DNA from: Naematelia aurantialba
Taxonomy: Eukaryota > Basidiomycota > Tremellomycetes > Tremellales > Naemateliaceae
Direction of reading: 5' to 3'
Assembly (NCBI GenBank): GCA_021527695.1
Contig: JAKFAO010000002.1
Location: forward strand, 2,254,432-2,318,431
DNA length: 64,000 nt
The translations under genes were made by a program, and so were the position numbers. Of this stretch, positions 25,143 to 37,475 are shown piece by piece; the stretch's first letter is position 1, and each line of letters starts with the position of its first letter. The notes under the pieces were generated by a model that was not told where the DNA came from, searched no databases, and worked only from the letters and a program-made list of their open reading frames with translations.

Positions 25143-27228
25143 CTAAGCATCCGCAGGCACAGGCAAGAATTGTCCAATCACCACACTGGGCAGATCAAAC
25201 ACCTATTCCGATGTCAGCATTGTTTGCTTGTAAACCACCTCGAAACGGCAAAGAGTACTCACGTCCCGCCGAATCGTGAAACAACAACTACATTTGGTAC
25301 CTTTCCCGCCGCCATTCTGCGGATACCGAGAATCTGAATTGACCAGCCGCAAGTTCATGAAGAAGTTCTGGGTCGTGTTCTCGAAAGCGTGTACGGAAAA
25401 GTTCTCCCAATACTCGACGACTCTGCAAGCGGTTTATCTCAGCATTGCACGGATGTTCGCAGGCAGGTATATAGTCCATGCAGAGGGGGAGAACTCACGA
25501 GTGCTTAGCAAACAGTTGATACACATATCGCCTGCCGTTCCCCATCAACTCTGTCAGGCTTGTCGACGCAAGCTTGAGGAATTCAGGATTGGCGTACACC
25601 ACCTCGCCTGTACGGCGGAATACGGCAGTGGGTGTGGCAGAATAGGATATAAGCTTTTCCAGCTCCTGTCACCAGCATTAGCGCACGTCACCAGATGAGT
25701 CGTAGACAATAAAAGCCGTATGGGCGGAATTGGGAGACGCAACTCACGATGAGAGTCCGTTGGAACGACTTTTCCAAGAAGATTTCGTCTTCCTCGCTCA
25801 TTGGCATCCTGCAGCATTAGCGCTGATGCCCGCAGAGAGCAGCACATGACTCACTGAAGGGCAATCAAGCTCGGTCTATACGACGCCAAGCTCCGCACTA
25901 CTCTCAGCACTTCTCTCTGCTCGAAGCTATGCACGATCAGAGCAATTCCGCGGGGGTGACGCGTCACAGGACTCACTTTTGTGTCAAATACTCCATCAAG
26001 AAATGATACCCCTCTGTATAGTCGTATGGCTTGACTATATTGCGATACACCTCTGTGGGCGTGAGTGCCCGACCGGGAGCTGCCAATGGGGCACTGGTGA
26101 ATGGGCTGTCGTCATCCACAGTCTGCTGTGGAGGTGGAGGTGCGATATAGTCGAACGGATTTGCCGTCGTGTCGGTGCTTTGCGTTGTCGAGTATTGGGT
26201 AAGCCGAGTCAGATCGCTGGAAGGGGTAGGCAAAGCCCAGTTCGGACTGATGAGTGGTGGTGCACCAGGATTGGAGTTAGGATCGAGGTAGCCCAGGTCT
26301 GGTTGCAGTGCTTGCTGGTCTGGTGCCGGGACGGAAGTCATGTCGAAGTTGGGGAAAACGGGAGACATGGAGGCGAACATGCTATCGAGCATCTGGTATT
26401 CGGTCGATGCTGCTGTGGGGCCAAATGCTAATGGGAGATCAGTAAGCGCACTCCGGGTATAACACCTGAAAGCAACTCACGATATATCCCACTTTGATCC
26501 TGGGTCAGGGTAGGTGGGTTGGGTGCCCATATTCCGTCATTATACATAGTCCCGTCTCCACCGTCCAGTGGGGCTGCTAGCCACACGTCGTCGGTACGCG
26601 CTTGGGCTTGGTCCTGCGGGTCCGATTGCATTTGGGGCACGGTCAAGGGAAGTGGAGGTAGGATGACGGATGCACTGGCGTTGGGCGATGGCGGTGTACG
26701 TGCATGAGGGGGAGCCGACGATCCAGCGCCTGCCTCTTCAGCTTTTGCGTTTGACTTGGAGAACTGGCAACAACTCACGTTCATCTCCCTCGAGAAGATA
26801 TTTGGCCTTTTTGCGTACGCCCTCTACACACTGATCGCCGATGCCCTTCTTTGTGCAGCGAGTACATGGTCGCTCTGTCTGATCAGCGCGCATTCTTTAC
26901 AGATAAGGTAGTACTCACTCTCGTCGCAGGTGAGATGAGATTTCTGGCAAGCAAGACAAGCCTTTGCGACCTTCTTGCGAGCCTTGCTCTCGTCGCGCCC
27001 CTTGCCTTTCGGGCGTCCGCGGATGGGAGCCAGGGACATGCTAGGACTATGGCTGGCACTGGACCCAGGTGACACGCTTCCAGAGGACGACTGCGCAGCA
27101 CGCGACCAGGCTTCTTGCTTTGCCTGCATGTGCGCAACTGCCGCGAGGTACTCGGACTCTGAGGACAGATCAAGAGAGGAGGTGACCGCCGGTCCCGGGG
27201 GACGTTGATAGGCTACGCTGCTGTTCAT
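25143..27228 (-). CDS. ERT1: Ert1/AcuK transcription activator of gluconeogenesis
   Basis: A Zn2Cys6 factor with the zinc cluster CLACQKSHLTC followed by DESRPCTRC and an eight-residue loop to the last Cys (C-x2-C-x6-C-x5-C-x2-C-x8-C). Downstream is the family-specific block VYRNIVKPYDYTEGYHFLM, then LRVVRSLASYRPSLIALQMP, EEDEIFLEKSFQRTL and a PAS-like domain (TPTAVFRRTGEVVYANPEF), as in yeast Ert1 and Aspergillus AcuK. These factors activate PEP carboxykinase and fructose-bisphosphatase on non-fermentable carbon. About eight exons; stop at 25143. The start at 27228 precedes a Pro/Ser region; the frame is open to an ATG at 27420, so a longer form is possible. Confidence 0.85.
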
Positions 27229-29297
27229 GGGGCCACGATTGGATGGATGAAAATGGCGACGGAAGGGGGAGCGTTGGCGGTCAACCGACCCGTGATTGTA
27301 CGGATGAGGTGGATCCGCAACGACGGGAAGGCAGGGAGCGGCCCGCAGATCCGCAGGTGTGTCGAGGAGCCGAAACGGTGCAGTATAATGTGGAAATGAG
27401 ACCGATATCGTGCCGTGCAATGTCGAGCGGGTAGAGATATAGATGTAGAAGGGAATAGGAGGTTGTCGTCAAAGCTCACACGGTCAGCTCTGGCTTTTTG
27501 TCGAGCGGTAAAACAAGTAAAATCAAGACGATACGGAGAATGCGCTCCGAGGATCTCCATCGGCATGTGAAATGAGCTCGTGTTTGGGTGTGAGATAGGA
27601 GAGAGATAGAAGGGGTATCTTCGGAAACTCTAGCGTGCGTTGCGAGCATCGATCGAGTCTCACCGGAGAATAGCATAGGACAGAAGGAGAGAGACTCTGT
27701 GGTTGTGGGCGAAGAGGGGAGGTGACGAAACAGGGGGTTGGGGTGCAGGCGCTCGAGGAAGCGAAGAGAGCGACGGGACTTGCCGTACGAGAAGGCTTCG
27801 AGTCCTGCTGCCCTCTCTCTTCCAACTGCGGAGATGGGTCTGGCGCAAAGATGTTCCACCGCTGAATTGGGTGGATACGACTACCTCTCGGATGGATCCT
27901 GTGCTGCGTTTTGGTGTAGACCGATAATCTTTGTGTTTCGTGCCGCGTCTTGTGCTCTTTGACTGGCGATGGGGCAGACGTCTCCAGAGCCGAATGCGCA
28001 GGACGTGCGAGAGGGGGGGCGGCAGTGATGTATGACGACTAGATGCAGAGATAGAGAGGGCGAGGAGGGAGAGGAGGGAGAGGGAGGAAGACTGAGCCCC
28101 CGCTGTTTTCTCTGTTTTTCCGGGCAAATGCTGTGGCTCGGGGATTTCTCAACGACGCTCTCTTCAAAGTAAACTTCGTCCTCAATGGCTTTGCCGCGCC
28201 ACCAGACATGCATGGCGGTAGACATGAGGTAATGCCCTCGGCTGGCCCAGCAGGCAAAGCAGCTCGCGGGTAAACCGGACGCCATGAGCCCGACTCACCG
28301 TTGCTTTCTCACTGTCCAAAAATCAGGGGAGTCGCTGATCCTCAAGGCCTCGAAATCGCAGGTCCAGACGAAGTCTGAACCCCTTGACCCCCCCTCCCCC
28401 CAACCCAACGGCTCGGCGCCCATTCAAGGGGCAAACAGCGAGCGCCACTCTGGAGAGCCAAACCCCCTGGCCAGACGGGAAGACGGACGGAAGACGAGCC
28501 CGCCCTCTGTTCGCGCGCGTTTGAAACGGCTCGTCGATGGGTGACGAGTGAACAGGCGACATACCCCCAACTCGCATCGCTCGCATCGAGCGAGCCGAAA
28601 GTATCGACGCGATGAGCAGGCACTGCCAGGCCGCTGCATACGTTGCTCTCAGTGTGAAACCCTAGTGATGCCTCATTTTAATGGGGCATGTTCCCGCAAA
28701 AATCCCGGGAACCGTCTGCTGGGCGAGCTGCAAGACAACGTACTACTCCCTTCCTGTGGCTTGCCCCTTCTTCCGTTGCCTAATGGCCTGTATGATGGAT
28801 TATGAAGTCTGGATCTGGGATCCACTTCCCGAGTACATGCACAATTACTCGATTCCCACTGTTCCCCATGACAGTGTCATCAATGGGATGGATACCGTAT
28901 GATTTTCAAGTCTACCGACTACCGTTCTTCCATGCCCGACTGCCGTCTCCAGCCATGAGATGCCGGTGCTCTTAAACCTAAACGAGGCGCCGGGTTGCAT
29001 GTCCCGTAATGGAACGTCATTACGCCTTTTACTGCGACGACGACGACGACAACGATGACCCCAACCGCAAGGACAACACGTGTGTGTGCATGCGATGCGA
29101 CGACGAGCTACTGCGGCGGGCCGATGGTAACAACAACATATACGAAGAATATGGCACAATCAAACAAGCTGTGCAAAAGGGTTATTCCGTAGCGCGATCC
29201 GGGCTTTTTCCGATGCAGGAAGATGTGCGACTCGAAAAGTTCCGCGGCTTCTACCCAAAGATGCCGCCTGCAGGTCCATTACGGACTCCCCAAGAGC
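27229..29297. other. Long intergenic / ERT1 leader region
   Basis: About 2.07 kb with no gene I can support. It includes GA-rich low complexity at about 28045-28095 and a GAC/GAT repeat at 29035-29060. Several overlapping open frames of 60-150 codons on both strands lack homology. It probably holds a long ERT1 promoter and 5' leader, plus the 3' flank of the neighbouring gene. Confidence 0.45.
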
Positions 29298-30399
29298 TCA
29301 GCCTCGGGCAGCTTCAGACTCGCTTAGCGCTCCGTCCCAGTCACTATCTGCTCCCCACCCTTCATCATCGCTCATGCTGATGACGCTCAGCGGACCCCGA
29401 CGAGCCGACAGAGCCTCTGGAGCCTCTGGGCCGACAAACCGCAGTCCCAGCTCTTGAACAGCATCGAGGCGTGGACTCGCGTGCAGACGCGCTGGCGACA
29501 TGGCTCCAGACATGGGCGAGTAAGCCTCCGCGTCTTCATAACCGGAAGTGGAGGTGTTGATAGAGATCACGTCATCTTCTCTTGCAGGCCGAGCCGCGTC
29601 CAAGCTGACAAGGCGACCCAGCGAGAAAGACGGCGATGTGTGTGGCATGCGGTGGTCTGCTGCCTCGGGGCTTGATACTTGAGACAGCGAAAGGAAGCTG
29701 AAGGTGGTGGACGCTGCCTCTGGACCCAAATGCATGGAGCGGGACGAAAGAGTAGGGGAAGGATGACGCGTTGGTTCCACGATCATAGAGGCCGGCTGGA
29801 CAAGGAGGGTTGGCGGAGGTGTCCCAGCCCGAGACTCGACTCGAGACCCCAAGGGTGTAGGGACCTTGAAGATGACCTCGCGCACTTCCGTCTCCTCGAC
29901 TGAGAGATCGATGAGATCCGCCGATCTCCGCAAGCTTCGCGTCTCTTCCACCTCCCCAAGCTCCTCGAACACAAGCGATGCTGAGCGACGCGAGATGAGC
30001 GGCTCCCGCAACTCGTGAACCTCAACGGACTCTCTTCGCCCAGCACTACGCCGGCGGAGGTTGGTCTGATGATCCCGTCTTGCGGTAGTGGTGCCGATGG
30101 CTTGCGCACGCACGGGAATCGGCTCACGCACATGAGATGAGCGGCGCTGCCTTGGTATTGGAAGAGAGGTGCCATTATGGGCCGCCAGCAGAGCCTCTAT
30201 CAGCGGTGCGAGGTGGGGATCGTATATAAACTGCGATCATGTCAGTCCGTAGTCTAAGCTTGCTGGACTCGATCGATGGGTAAGGTGACAAGATCGGGGA
30301 GTGTCATTCTGGTTGTAGACCCACCTTTTTGAAGGCATAGCCTGACCCGACAAGTGCTATAGTCGTCCCAATGATGATCGGCACGGGATGGAGAGGCAT
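29298..30399 (-). CDS. Uncharacterised single-pass membrane protein
   Basis: Two exons (30399-30325 and 30230-29298) give 335 residues; the intron falls exactly between codons 25 and 26. Exon 1 is almost entirely one hydrophobic helix (VPIIIGTTIALVGSGYAF), fitting a signal anchor near the N-terminus. The rest is hydrophilic and mostly disordered, rich in Ser, Arg and Glu, with repeated RRSA-type basic patches, an acidic stretch (VFEELGEVEE) and an acidic C-terminus (DDEGWGADSDWDG). No known domain is recognised. The short anchor followed by a cytosolic tail resembles organelle-membrane tethers, but that is only a guess. Confidence 0.65.
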
Positions 30400-31553
30400 G
30401 ATGGCGTAATGTCACGACTCGCCTAAAAATACAACCCCAGCAGCTGAAAGGTTGCGATGCTTGGCGATTCGCCGCGACAAGTAGACGATGATAGATGTTA
30501 CAACAAGTAAGAGAAGGGCCGATGTCAACGACGTGCGAGCCGTAAAGTTACAATCAGCAACTCCTACCCGAGACACCAAAAAATAGGGAGAACGGGAGAG
30601 CGGAAGGGTTCGGCAGGAGAGGGCCGGGTGGCGACAGCTTTTGTCTCACTCGTCGCGTGGCGAGTCGGTCCGCCCGTTGTTCAGACCACCGCCAGCATCG
30701 TAAGAGCGAGTAATCGGCCACGCCAAGTGTCCCCCGGTGCTCGAGAGTGCCCAAGCTTTGATGGCAGTGCCGTATCTTCAACCTCGAGAAGAAGGTCTGA
30801 GCTTGAAGAGCTCTGGAAAGCAACAGATGGGAGGTATCAAAGGAGAAAGAGCCGTAGGGGGAGAGGACGGTGGAGGCCATGTGATGTCCACATGGCTTTC
30901 ACGTGCTCCCGGCCTGCTTGCAGAATCCCCTTATAAAGTAAATATGAATACATCGCAGACGACCATCCATCAGTCGAGCTCCCCCTTCCCACATTCGTAC
31001 CTCACCAGCATTACACGGGCTGGGCACGTATACTCGCAGGGATACAATTTGAAAGGACTATGAATAAATGAGCAAGCTTTGACGATTTACCCCCCCCCCC
31101 CGCCTCCCCCCGATGTTCTTCCCCCCGGCGTAGGACGCCACACCAAGTTTTTTGTTTCCCATTGCGGTACAAAACCTCGATTTCCCTGTTGAACCTGTTA
31201 TTGACAGCGTTTCCCCCGTACAAGGGCAATTTCTGGCATACCCTCGCTCATTACAGCATCTCCAGTATGCAACGAGCAACACATGTCCAGGCACTCAGCC
31301 AAATCTTGCCTGGGCTGCGTTCTCGCAGTCGTCTTCTGATGATGGTAGCCCCGGCGTAGGGACCCGGGTTGGCCGAAAGCCGCTACTGCTGGATTTGGCC
31401 ATGGCTTGACGAGGCGTAGCCTTTGGCGTCGATCTGACGTATCGAGGACAAGTGCGATCAATCGGCATGGGCCAGTCCATGTCGATTTGGTGACATCCAG
31501 CTTGACAGCAGGTCCATCTTGCTAGCAGTCGACTTCACACGACGACACATACA
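30400..31553. other. Divergent promoter region, no gene seen
   Basis: About 1.15 kb between two divergently transcribed uncharacterised genes. It contains a run of 12 C at 31090-31101 followed by further C-rich sequence, and a CACGTG at about 30899. No coding exon is recognised. Confidence 0.5.
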
Positions 31554-34135
31554 ATGTCTCCGTCCCCCTCGTTATCACTCTTCGACTCAAACTACTCGCT
31601 TTCTACGCCGTCTTCGGCCTCCTCTTCCCGACTACCCTCGACTCCTTCCTTCCTCCACTCCCCTAATCCTTCATCCCCTATTCGTGCAAAACCTCTTGAC
31701 ATTAGCTTCTCTCAGGATGAGATTCGTAGTGGGACGAGGACTCCACCCCTGATATCCCCGACAACCAAGGTGCGCTGGTCGCAATCGGAGCCTGTCGGTT
31801 CGGAATCGGTCGACTCCGTCGATGCCCTAGAGAACCTCGTCGTCCCCGTGCTGAAGCAGGGTGATGCGCATCATGCTGCAGCAGAAGCGGGCAAAGAGAA
31901 AAGCTTGATGATTGAGCAGGAACCATATCAGGGTGTCCAGGCGGTGGAAAAGGGACTTCAGCTTATGAAAGTCCAACGACCACGCTTGTCGAGAAGTATC
32001 GAGAATTTCAATGAATTTGATGCTTGTTTGCAAGGTGAGTTTTGCCATAGATCGAGGTGCTGCAGAATGGTTGGGCGCAGAAGATAACATCAACAGATGG
32101 GATCGAGCAGGAAAGCAAAGCTGGCAGCTGCAAAGCGGTGGCCGACCAAGCCCATCACCACCTCCTCCGTGCCAAGGAGCTGACTGAACGCGCTCTCCAA
32201 CTTCGTCCTTCGAGCGCTAAAGCCATGCAATGCCGCGCCCGTGTCTTGATTCAGTTGGCCACGCAACATGAATCGCTCGCGGTTGGAACAACCTCGCTGC
32301 AAGAAGCAGTATCCCTTGGCCGCCGCCTCGTTGAGCTCTCGCCGGCATCCGTTTCTGCACATGAAATGCTGGCACACGCTACAAGCATTCTGAGCGCAAT
32401 GCTCCTCGAAACTGGCAACCCCGTTTCTGTCTGGGAAGGTCCAGCAGGAGAGCTGGCACGAGAGGCATTACAGGTTCTGGAGGATACTGCGGCGGACAAG
32501 ATGGACCGAATGCGCTCGGCGAGCTCAACAGAAGTTGCCGCCCAGGCCCCTTCCATGGCGGACACATTTCTCACCCTTGCCGCGGCGGCAATCGCAGTCT
32601 CGGAACTTGCCCCAGACCTGCAAACGGTTGACCTACATGTTGAGCTCGCTGAGCAGGCTCTCGAGCAAGCTAGCAATATGGCTACCGTACCTATTGTCTC
32701 TCAAACCAATTCAGGCATGTCGACTCAGACCCTCATCACCCACATCCAGCTGGCCTCAGGACGAGTGAGCTTGGAACGGTTGCGGCACACGTTTCTTCTT
32801 GGAATCGATCTGGACGAAGATGACTTTCGAGCACTGCTTGCGGATACATCTATCCTGGCGGCGGAATGCCGAGAGCGCGCCACCAAACTCAAGGGCTCCA
32901 AGCGTGCGCTTGCGAGCTCCCTGGCATGGGAGGCGTTGAAGCAGCTCGGCGAGGCCCAGGTAATCTACGCCAATCTCTTACGGATCTTATGGCGAGAACG
33001 CACCCGGTCCAACGGCATCACCCGGCGCCAGTCTACCATGGAACGGACGCCAGTGACCCCCCAACGCCCGGTGGGAAACTTGCGGAGGCTATCGACGAGG
33101 ACTGATGTTGTGGAGGCGACTATCCAGGAGGAGGACGAGGATGACTCTGAAGGAGAAGCCCGACGCGAATCCGCTACTTCGTCTCAACCCTCCGACAGGA
33201 TTACCACTCCAACAGGTTCTGTTATACTGAACTGCGGACCGACTCGAGAGTCTGGCTCATCGAAAAGTCAGGCGGTCCGGGGCGGTTCTGAGGACGTCGG
33301 AAGGCTCCAGAAAGAGGCCACTCGTGTGCTGTCTCTGGTTAGGCAGAACAGTGAGCCGATTTCGCTCCCGACTAGCGGTCGACGGAGGTCTTGGCAGCCT
33401 ACAAATCAGAGTGCCGGGTTCAATCGACGTCGTCGAGTATCGTCTCAACCCACCTCTCCTGCGATCATCGAGGACATCACAGCATGGACGCGTAAACCCT
33501 CATTCGTCGACTTGACCAACGAAGACGAGCCGAGCGCCGCGTCCTCTATGGACCTCGCGCGCACCGCGTTGGAACTGCTAGAGGGGGCTATCAAGCATTT
33601 CAAGCTGGCCCTCCCGCTCGTGTCATCCTCGGACATGCCATCGGCTCAGCAGCAGCGATGCAAGTCCGACACACTTAGACTGATTTCCTATACATCCACG
33701 TTTTTGGCTTCACTTTCGCCTCACCTAGCCTTGGCCGCGGAAAGGCGTGCTAGCAATCTCACCACTGCCGAAGTGTACGCGATTTGGGCCGCGAGAGAAG
33801 TGGGCTGGTCTTTCCTCATCGAGGGAACTCGAGAAGCAGCCCTTGCCGATCGCCGCACGACTCTGTGGCGGGCTGACGAGTCTGGCAAACGCGCTGTCTT
33901 GGTCCTTTTGCGCACCTGGTGGTTCCGGACGGCTACCAACGGAGACGCCGATGTGCAAGACAAGGTAAAGTCGCGCAACGCTGTCGAAATAGTTGTCAAG
34001 CGGATGCAGGACAAGGAGGGCGTCAATGAAGGTGATATCACTAGATTCAAGGCGTGGTTGTTGACGTGGGAGGGGGAGATGGACCCGATCGAAGAGCTGT
34101 TCTGGGATGGAGTGCTGCAGATCTTGCGCGGCTAA
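31554..34135 (+). CDS. Uncharacterised TPR-like helical protein
   Basis: Exon 1 (31554-32034) and exon 2 (32097-34135) are joined by a 62-base intron that restores CLQ-DGIEQES in frame; total length about 840 residues. The first 60 residues are Ser/Pro-rich and disordered. Exon 2 begins with paired helices resembling tetratricopeptide repeats (LLRAKELTERALQLRPSSAK, then LGRRLVELSPASVSAHEMLA). A disordered Ser/Arg-rich linker lies in the middle and a helical C-terminal domain has WAAREVGWSFLIEGTREA. No catalytic motif is seen. Such proteins usually act as scaffolds; I do not recognise a named family. Confidence 0.7.
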
Positions 34136-34641
34136 TTTGTGGTCATTGTAGCAGGAGCATTCGGTCATTGTAGCACATGTTCCTCAGTCTCGCGCCGATT
34201 TGGCGGCGTGGGCTGGCCTGTATAACTTAAACTACCGTTGTACATGCATGACAATGTCTGGATCAAAAGCGTTAGCACCCATACCGCAAGAGTCGGAGAT
34301 AAAGGGTGCATAAAACCCGATAATACTGCCACATTATTTATCCCGCGGAATTATTCCCTCCTCTGCTCTCCGCTGCCCAGTCCGTCTGTCACCTTGAACC
34401 TCGTCAAAAGATCCAGTCTTCGGTCTCGACAGCCTCGACACTCAAGACACTGTGGGTTTACTCATCTGCTCGCATCCTCCTCACTCTCCTCACTTGTCCC
34501 ACTCCCGGTCGGCCTGAATCTCACGACTGGGAGCGAAGTGCGCGAGCTTTCTCGTTACACCTTGCGCTGTTTCGACAACTCGGTCACAACTCTGCTCAAC
34601 GATTGCATAGTGCTGACGCGACATCTCGCAGACTTGACAAG
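34136..34641. other. RPS26 promoter region
   Basis: A 506-base spacer between tandem genes. Pyrimidine-rich sequence with several CTC/TCC tracts precedes the eS26 start, as is common for ribosomal protein genes. No gene is seen. Confidence 0.45.
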
Positions 34642-35441
34642 ATGACCAAGAAAAGAAGAGGAGGCGGGCGCAACAAGAAGGGACGTGGGCACGTCAAGCC
34701 GGTCCGATGCTCCAACTGCTCGCGATGTGTTCCCAAGGTAAGTCTTAGGTCATGAACGTTGGGTTGGGCCTGTCGAGTACCAATGGCTCGAGTTGCGAGG
34801 GATGGCGGGCGTCGTGGAAACACCAGCGTTCCAAATTGGATGGACGACTTGCTTTTGACAATCCAGGATGTTCTCCGCTATCCTTGCGAATGTCATCGTT
34901 CTGTTATGACCTGATTCCCTAGTTTGAACGCTTTCTTGATCTGAAGAGCTGACTCACTCTCACAGGACAAGGCGATCAAGCGTTACTCCGTCAAGAACAT
35001 GGTCGAGGCAGCTGCTGTCCGTGACTTGTCCGAAGCCTCTGTCTACGCCGAATATGCCCTGCCCAAGCTTTACATCCGTGTCGCCTACTGCGTCTCGTGT
35101 GCTATCCACGCCAAGAGTGAGTTTCCGCGCCTGCGCACGCGGGACATACCAGCTGATGAATTACACAGTCGTTCGTGTCCGATCTGCTAAGCCCGGAGCA
35201 ATCAACTCGAGGAAGAACCGACTGCCTCCTCCCCGGGCTGTTTTCAAGGATGGCAAGGTGTGTTTCTCAATCGAGCCCGTCGCCATTTTGCTGATCATGT
35301 GTCTCTTCCTCATTCATCGTCTACTCGCCTGAATCGACATTGCTCGGTATCCTCTTCACGTTTCCTTACCCATCACAGCGCATCAACCCCACCGTTGCCG
35401 CAGCGATGGCAGCCAAGACGGCCGCCGGAGAGAAGGCTTAG
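34642..35441 (+). CDS. RPS26: Ribosomal protein eS26
   Basis: Four exons (34642-34737, 34966-35116, 35169-35257, 35379-35441) give a complete eS26 of the usual size. Exon 1 is [17 protein letters not shown] followed by [10 protein letters not shown]; exon 2 holds [13 protein letters not shown] and [10 protein letters not shown]; exon 3 [17 protein letters not shown]; exon 4 a short Ala-rich tail. The CxxC pairs bind zinc. The protein sits on the 40S platform near the mRNA exit channel. Introns are longer (228, 52 and 121 bases) than the local norm, as often seen in fungal ribosomal protein genes; no clear snoRNA boxes were found in them. Confidence 0.97.
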
Positions 35442-35732
35442 GGAGTTTGACATGTACATGCAGAGACATTCGGCTTGATCAGAGTCTTTCGTGATGATGG
35501 GTATCGCCAGCTAACAGGCATGTCAAAGGACAGAGCACACTGTATTCCACATGCGTTGTCAAATGGCCATTTGGGGCGATGGCTGGTGTCAGGCGTGCAC
35601 TTTAAAAGCGTGGCGCTATGGTCAAGGATATCTACCATGACGTTGACATTTCGTAACTTTGCTCTTCGTGCGTACGTGAAGACTATCCCCAGCAACGAAG
35701 CTCGCACATGGCAACACTTGTGCTCTCCGGTC

Positions 35733-37310
35733 TCAGACCTTTAAGCTTGCCTCGACCAACTTGAGGTGTTCCATCGAGCACCCGCCTCGCTCAAAGTCCC
35801 GCACGCAGCGATACTTTCGGCCCTTGCCGCACCCTTCAACTGCACAGACACCGCTGGCGTCCCGCTTCCCAGTTGGTTCAGTGGAAGTCAAGCTGATCCA
35901 GGCTTCCTTGCCGCTCGGTACGCCGACACGGACGTCCATCCTGCCATGGACAAGACGGCATGTCCAGCGCAAGGTATCTGCGTGCCTCCGAGCGCGGACA
36001 GACGGGGAGGGCATGCGAGATGTCGCTGCACTCGGGTCTGCGGTCGGCGCATCGAGCTTGGCACGAGAGCGGCCAGTCTGAGCCCGCAGAAGGCGGTTGA
36101 TGGTTTGGTCCTGCACCCATCAGCGTGCGCCTTGGTAGCTCGGGCGAGATGTGACAACGCGCCAGAGCATGCTCAAATATGTAACGCGGCGTGAAGAGAA
36201 GCGGGTGGGCAGCAAGGGGCTGCTCATCGCCTTTCGACAGACTGGGTAGCGACGAGTCGCCACATACCTGCTCATCTTGCAATCTCTGATCGTTCTGCCG
36301 TTTCCGTCGCCTAGCCATCTCCTCGCGCTTCTGCAAGCGCTCCGCTTCCGAGAGCTCAAGCTTCTTCCCACCTGCCCCTGCATCTGCTGGCAACGTCAGT
36401 CTCGTGTCCCGGGCGTTCTATGAGATCACACACCATAATGTAATGCCAGCAAAGAGTCGTGCAATTCCTTGTTGTTCTTGTTGCCCATGGCGCGTTGACG
36501 AGCCGTGAGTTTGCTTGGGCTACCTGAACGTGTCGATGCCTCTTCTCCCATGTCGACATCTGACCCAATGTCATCCTCGTCTAGCATTGCCTCGTCGTCG
36601 TTATCGCTAGCTGTGCCGTGTTAGCCACGCAGAGCAAGGCGAGGGCTCTAGAGGAGTCGCTCGTCGGTGGGTACTTACCCAATGCATCCAGCGCGACTTT
36701 TTTCGTTTTCTTGCCAGCCTTCTTTGCAGCTGCACGCTGCCCACGATCAGGATTAGACAGGGGGCCATTGCCGAGGTTGAGGCGAATCTTCATGCTTCCG
36801 CCCGACCGGCGAGGCAGCAGGATGGGTTCGGGCGATGGACTAGGCGCTTGATCGAGGTCGTCCGACACGACTTGACTTGACACTGCCCACTGTCAGCTCT
36901 GCGCTTACCAATGACCTGGCGGAATTGGAGGCGCAGATCTGCGGGCAAGACAAGGACTTGCCTCCAGATCGACCCATTGCCATCGCGTCCTCCTCACTAA
37001 CCTCGTCGTCCTCCACCTCCTCGACTTCTGCTTCGCCCTCGCCATCCTCTTCTTCCTCTTCGATATCAACAACCTCCTCCCCTTCTCCATCTTGCTCGTC
37101 TTCTTCTACTTCCTCGTTGTCATCGTCGTCGTCGTCGCCGTCATCGTCATCATCGTCTGCTTCAGCATACGACGGCCGCGGCCGCTTACGACCCGTTCGT
37201 GATGGACCTGGTTCGGGAGATGCTGTTTGGAACGGGGTGGGAGAGGCTGACTCGGTGATGTTCCTTGCTCGACGATTAGCCGCCGCCGGCGCTGCTGCTG
37301 CTGGAGCCAT
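35733..37310 (-). CDS. IES2: INO80 complex subunit Ies2 (INO80B/PAPA-1)
   Basis: The C-terminal half carries the PAPA-1-like block ARRRKRQNDQRLQDEQ spliced to QTINRLLRAQTGRSRAKL, then a HIT-type zinc finger with Cys pairs in VCAVEGCGKGRKYRC and GGCSMEHLKLVE. Ies2 activates the Ino80 ATPase in nuclear chromatin remodelling. The N-terminus contains a ~60-residue run of Asp and Glu from about 37165 to 36985, then MKIRLNLGNGPLS. Six exons; the stop is at 35733. The start at 37310 is preferred, but the frame is open to another ATG at 37439 only 36 bases from the divergent TIM9 start. Confidence 0.85.
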
Positions 37311-37475
37311 GGTAAACTGTGGGATGCCAATAGGTAGCAAGATTGCCTGCCCCCTTGTGGTGTCTGGTGATTTTTTGCCTCCGCCAGCTGGCCGACTTTC
37401 GATTCTTTTGAGCTTGTCCGACTCTGTCGTTGTCCTCATCCGCTCCTTGTCAAAACAGTCAGCGACACTTCGCAG

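Noticed and set aside
29009..29380. Asp-rich ORF on the plus strand
   Set aside because: It arises from a GAC/GAT repeat and then runs antisense to a supported gene.
34738..34965. Intronic snoRNA in RPS26 intron 1
   Set aside because: Boxes resembling C (ATGA) and D (CTGA) occur, but not with proper spacing or a terminal stem.
35733..37439. Longer IES2 start at 37439
   Set aside because: It is in frame, but would leave only 36 bases to the divergent TIM9 start; the ATG at 37310 is preferred, though not proven.
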